From Chloroflexota bacterium (lineage in GTDB: Bacteria > Chloroflexota > Ktedonobacteria > Ktedonobacterales > Ktedonobacteraceae): a stretch of DNA of 7,064 nucleotides. The stretch covers positions 11,244 through 18,307 of the forward strand of contig VBHI01000003.1 of the NCBI GenBank assembly GCA_005881495.1, read 5' to 3'. A model generated the notes under the pieces. That model was not told the origin of the DNA and ran no database searches. It was given only the letters and a program-made list of their open reading frames with translations. Shown one piece after another: positions 5,937-7,064 of the stretch (its first letter is position 1; the number at the start of each line of letters is the position of its first letter). A program made the position numbers and the translations under genes.

Positions 5937-5977
5937 TGGGCACGCTCTGCATCCCTTATCAGGTGAGCGTATGCCCA
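5937..5977 (-). repeat. Inverted repeat at the start of the dehydrogenase leader
   Basis: TGGGCA-CGCTC on the left pairs with GAGCG-TA-TGCCCA on the right, giving 11 pairs with a 2-base bulge and a 17-base loop. It begins just downstream of the -10 element, so it would form the very 5' end of the transcript, as a leader stem or an operator in DNA form. Confidence 0.4.
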
Positions 5978-5986
5978 ACTGCATGT

Positions 5987-5995
5987 ATTATATCA
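5987..5995 (-). promoter_or_regulatory. Extended -10 promoter element of the dehydrogenase remnant
   Basis: The minus strand reads TGATATAAT, an ideal extended -10, with no good -35 at 17 bases. Transcription would start near 5980, about 106 bases before the ATG at 5874. Confidence 0.45.
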
Positions 5996-6010
5996 CTGCT
6001 TGGTAAATCG

Positions 6011-6035
6011 CTTTCGAAAGAATGTGCAGTGCACA
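6011..6035. repeat. Two adjacent palindromes upstream of the dehydrogenase promoter
   Basis: CTTTCGAAAG (6011-6020) is a perfect 10-base palindrome. TGTGCA-G-TGCACA (6023-6035) is a perfect 6-base inverted repeat around one base. They lie 16-48 bases upstream of the -10 and could be operator sites. No matching regulator is identified. Confidence 0.35.
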
Positions 6036-6064
6036 GACATTGATAAATGCAGCAGCGTGAGTCT

Positions 6065-6220
6065 TTACTCTGGCGTGTACTCTATCAGTTCGGATGGGTC
6101 TACGCCAAGGGTACGGGCAAGTTTATTCAGTGTGGTTGTGGTTACCTCGTGATAAGGGTCTCTCCAAATCGTCTGAATCGTTTTATAGGCCATATTCGAC
6201 TCTCGTGAGAGCCGGGACAT
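6065..6220 (-). pseudogene. Small XRE-family (Cro/C1-type) helix-turn-helix regulator, probably 5'-truncated
   Basis: The 51-codon frame from the ATG at 6220 encodes a Cro/C1-type DNA-binding domain: SMSRLSRES (helix 2), MAYKTIQTIWRDP (recognition helix and turn), TTTTLNKLARTLGVDPSELIEY (helices 4 and 5), ending TPE and TAA. Intact members of about 65-75 residues carry about 15 more residues at the N terminus forming helix 1. The same frame stays open upstream as IGERFS, which fits the family, and then runs into the end of the TnpB element without a start codon. The likely history is insertion of that element inside the first helix. A weak GGAG lies 11 bases before the ATG at 6220, so a shortened protein could still be made. 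Its target is unknown. Confidence 0.6.
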
Positions 6221-6245
6221 GCTAAACCGTTCTCCAATACTTAGA

Positions 6246-6266
6246 CATTTAGGACATGCCTAAATG
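6246..6266 (-). repeat. Perfect hairpin at the right end of the TnpB element
   Basis: CATTTAGG and CCTAAATG form an 8-base perfect inverted repeat around 5 bases and overlap the tnpB stop codon. Subterminal hairpins near the 3' end are normal for IS200/IS605-family elements, where the transposase recognises them as folded single strands and where the guide (omega) RNA scaffold lies. The element boundary should be just beyond, at about 6236-6245. Confidence 0.6.
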
Positions 6267-7064
6267 CAGGTTGGTTCCTGCTTCAGCGTGGAAAGTTTCA
6301 CTTACTCCATTGAGCAAGCCAGAGCTTCCCACTCCACAGGCGTTCATTCCCGACGAACTGCCGGTAATCCTCATTGCTTCAAGCAGCAGATTGCACGCTG
6401 CATTTTCATCTCGATCAAGCACCATGCCGCAGGACTCACAGGTATAGGTTCGCTCTTGCAAGGACAGTTCAGGCTTGACGTAGCCACAACCTGAACAGGT
6501 CTTGCTTGAGGGATAGAAACGGTCTGTCACCACAAGGTGAGTCCCGTAGATTTCTGCCTTATAGGTGAGTTGCCGCCGGATTTCTCCAAAGTTGCTATCA
6601 GAAACCGCCTGGGCCAGCTTGTGGTTTTTAAGCATTCCAGAGACATGCAAGTCCTCGATAGCAACAAGGGCATGGTTCTTGACGAGATAGGTAGTGAGTT
6701 TATGGGTAGCATCACGGCGGATGTGAGCAACACGAGCATGCTGCTTTGCTAGTTGTTTCACTGTTTTCTTGCGGTTCTGACTGCCTTTAGTCCGCCGTGC
6801 CTTACGCCGTTCTAATCTCCTGAGCTTCTTTTGTGCCTGCTTCAAAGCACGAGGGTTGTTGAAGGTCGTTCCATCCGAGAGCGTGGCAAGCGTCTTTATC
6901 CCCAGGTCTACACCAATAGCAATAGTCGCCGTGCATTCTGGTAGCACCTGTTCTTCCTCGACTTGCACAGAGACATACCAGCGTCCTGCTTGCTCACTCA
7001 CCGTAGCAGAAAGTACCTGGGCTTCGGTTGGCAGGTAGTCCTTTTCTTTGAGCGGCACTCGGCC
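6249..7064 (-). CDS. tnpB: TnpB, RNA-guided nuclease of an IS200/IS605-type element (partial, N terminus outside window)
   Basis: The visible 271 codons are the C-terminal two-thirds of a TnpB/OrfB (normally about 370-400 residues). The frame stays open through the right edge, so the GTG at 7058 is not the real start. Counted from that GTG, the RuvC-like catalytic acids are present: GVDLGIK (Asp51), AIEDLH (Glu135) and the DRDENAA block (215-221). A zinc-ribbon with CSGC at 188-191 and CESC at 207-210 lies between the last two. A basic stretch at 78-105 separates RuvC subdomains. The tail reads EAGTNLHLGMS, and EAGT is a frequent C-terminal signature in the family. All catalytic and zinc residues are intact, so it may be active. 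TnpB cuts DNA under guidance of an RNA made from the element's right end. No TnpA is visible, though one could lie outside. Confidence 0.93.
   Translation of the reverse strand, partial: GRVPLKEKDYLPTEAQVLSATVSEQAGRWYVSVQVEEEQVLPECTATIAIGVDLGIKTLATLSDGTTFNNPRALKQAQKKLRRLERRKARRTKGSQNRKKTVKQLAKQHARVAHIRRDATHKLTTYLVKNHALVAIEDLHVSGMLKNHKLAQAVSDSNFGEIRRQLTYKAEIYGTHLVVTDRFYPSSKTCSGCGYVKPELSLQERTYTCESCGMVLDRDENAACNLLLEAMRITGSSSGMNACGVGSSGLLNGVSETFHAEAGTNLHLGMS

Noticed and set aside
7056..7058. GTG as the start of the TnpB gene
   Set aside because: The frame is open to the window edge and the N-terminal domain of TnpB is missing, so the gene begins outside the window.
1..7064. CRISPR array, tRNA, rRNA or prophage genes
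   Set aside because: No regularly spaced direct repeats, cloverleaf-like sequences, ribosomal segments or phage structural genes were found by reading.

Overview
The window looks like a piece of accessory chromosome from a bacterium with moderately high GC and strong AGGAG-type ribosome binding sites. The gene content (IS200/IS605-type TnpB, a small XRE regulator, a carbohydrate-binding-module remnant, a ComA-like enzyme next to an MmgE/PrpD enzyme) would suit a Ktedonobacteria-like Chloroflexota. That placement is an impression from protein resemblance, not something the sequence proves. No rRNA, tRNA or CRISPR array was seen.

Layout from left to right. Positions 54-86 hold a probable intrinsic terminator for the minus-strand SnoaL-like (NTF2-fold) gene at 124-561. 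Its leader (about 562-729) is predicted to fold and starts at an extended -10 motif. At 807-1649 on the minus strand lies a class I SAM-dependent methyltransferase, followed 27 bases later by a nine-codon reading frame with a strong ribosome binding site, perhaps the stump of a lost gene. Positions 1650-2241 are gene-poor and contain, on the plus strand, the C-terminal end of a carbohydrate-binding module, which is a gene remnant.

The core is a compact regulated unit. A minus-strand operon (4460 to 2242) encodes an MmgE/PrpD-family enzyme and then a phosphosulfolactate-synthase (ComA)-family enzyme, 23 bases apart. A LysR-type regulator is transcribed divergently from 4594. The 115-133 base gap holds two back-to-back sigma-70-like promoters and a perfect ATC-N9-GAT LysR box. 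The box centre lies about 65 bases upstream of the inferred operon start and almost on top of the regulator's own start, the classic arrangement for activating the operon and repressing the regulator. The ComA homologue lacks the lysine pair present in the archaeal enzyme, and no comB or comC is present, so the pathway is probably not ordinary coenzyme M synthesis.

The right third is decayed. The LysR gene has lost its natural stop and reads about 120 codons into the antisense strand of a short-chain dehydrogenase, which has itself lost its C-terminal half including the YxxxK site; one deletion explains both. Further right, a TnpB-encoding IS200/IS605-type element, which runs off the window, ends in a perfect hairpin immediately next to a small XRE-family regulator that appears to have lost its first helix to the insertion.
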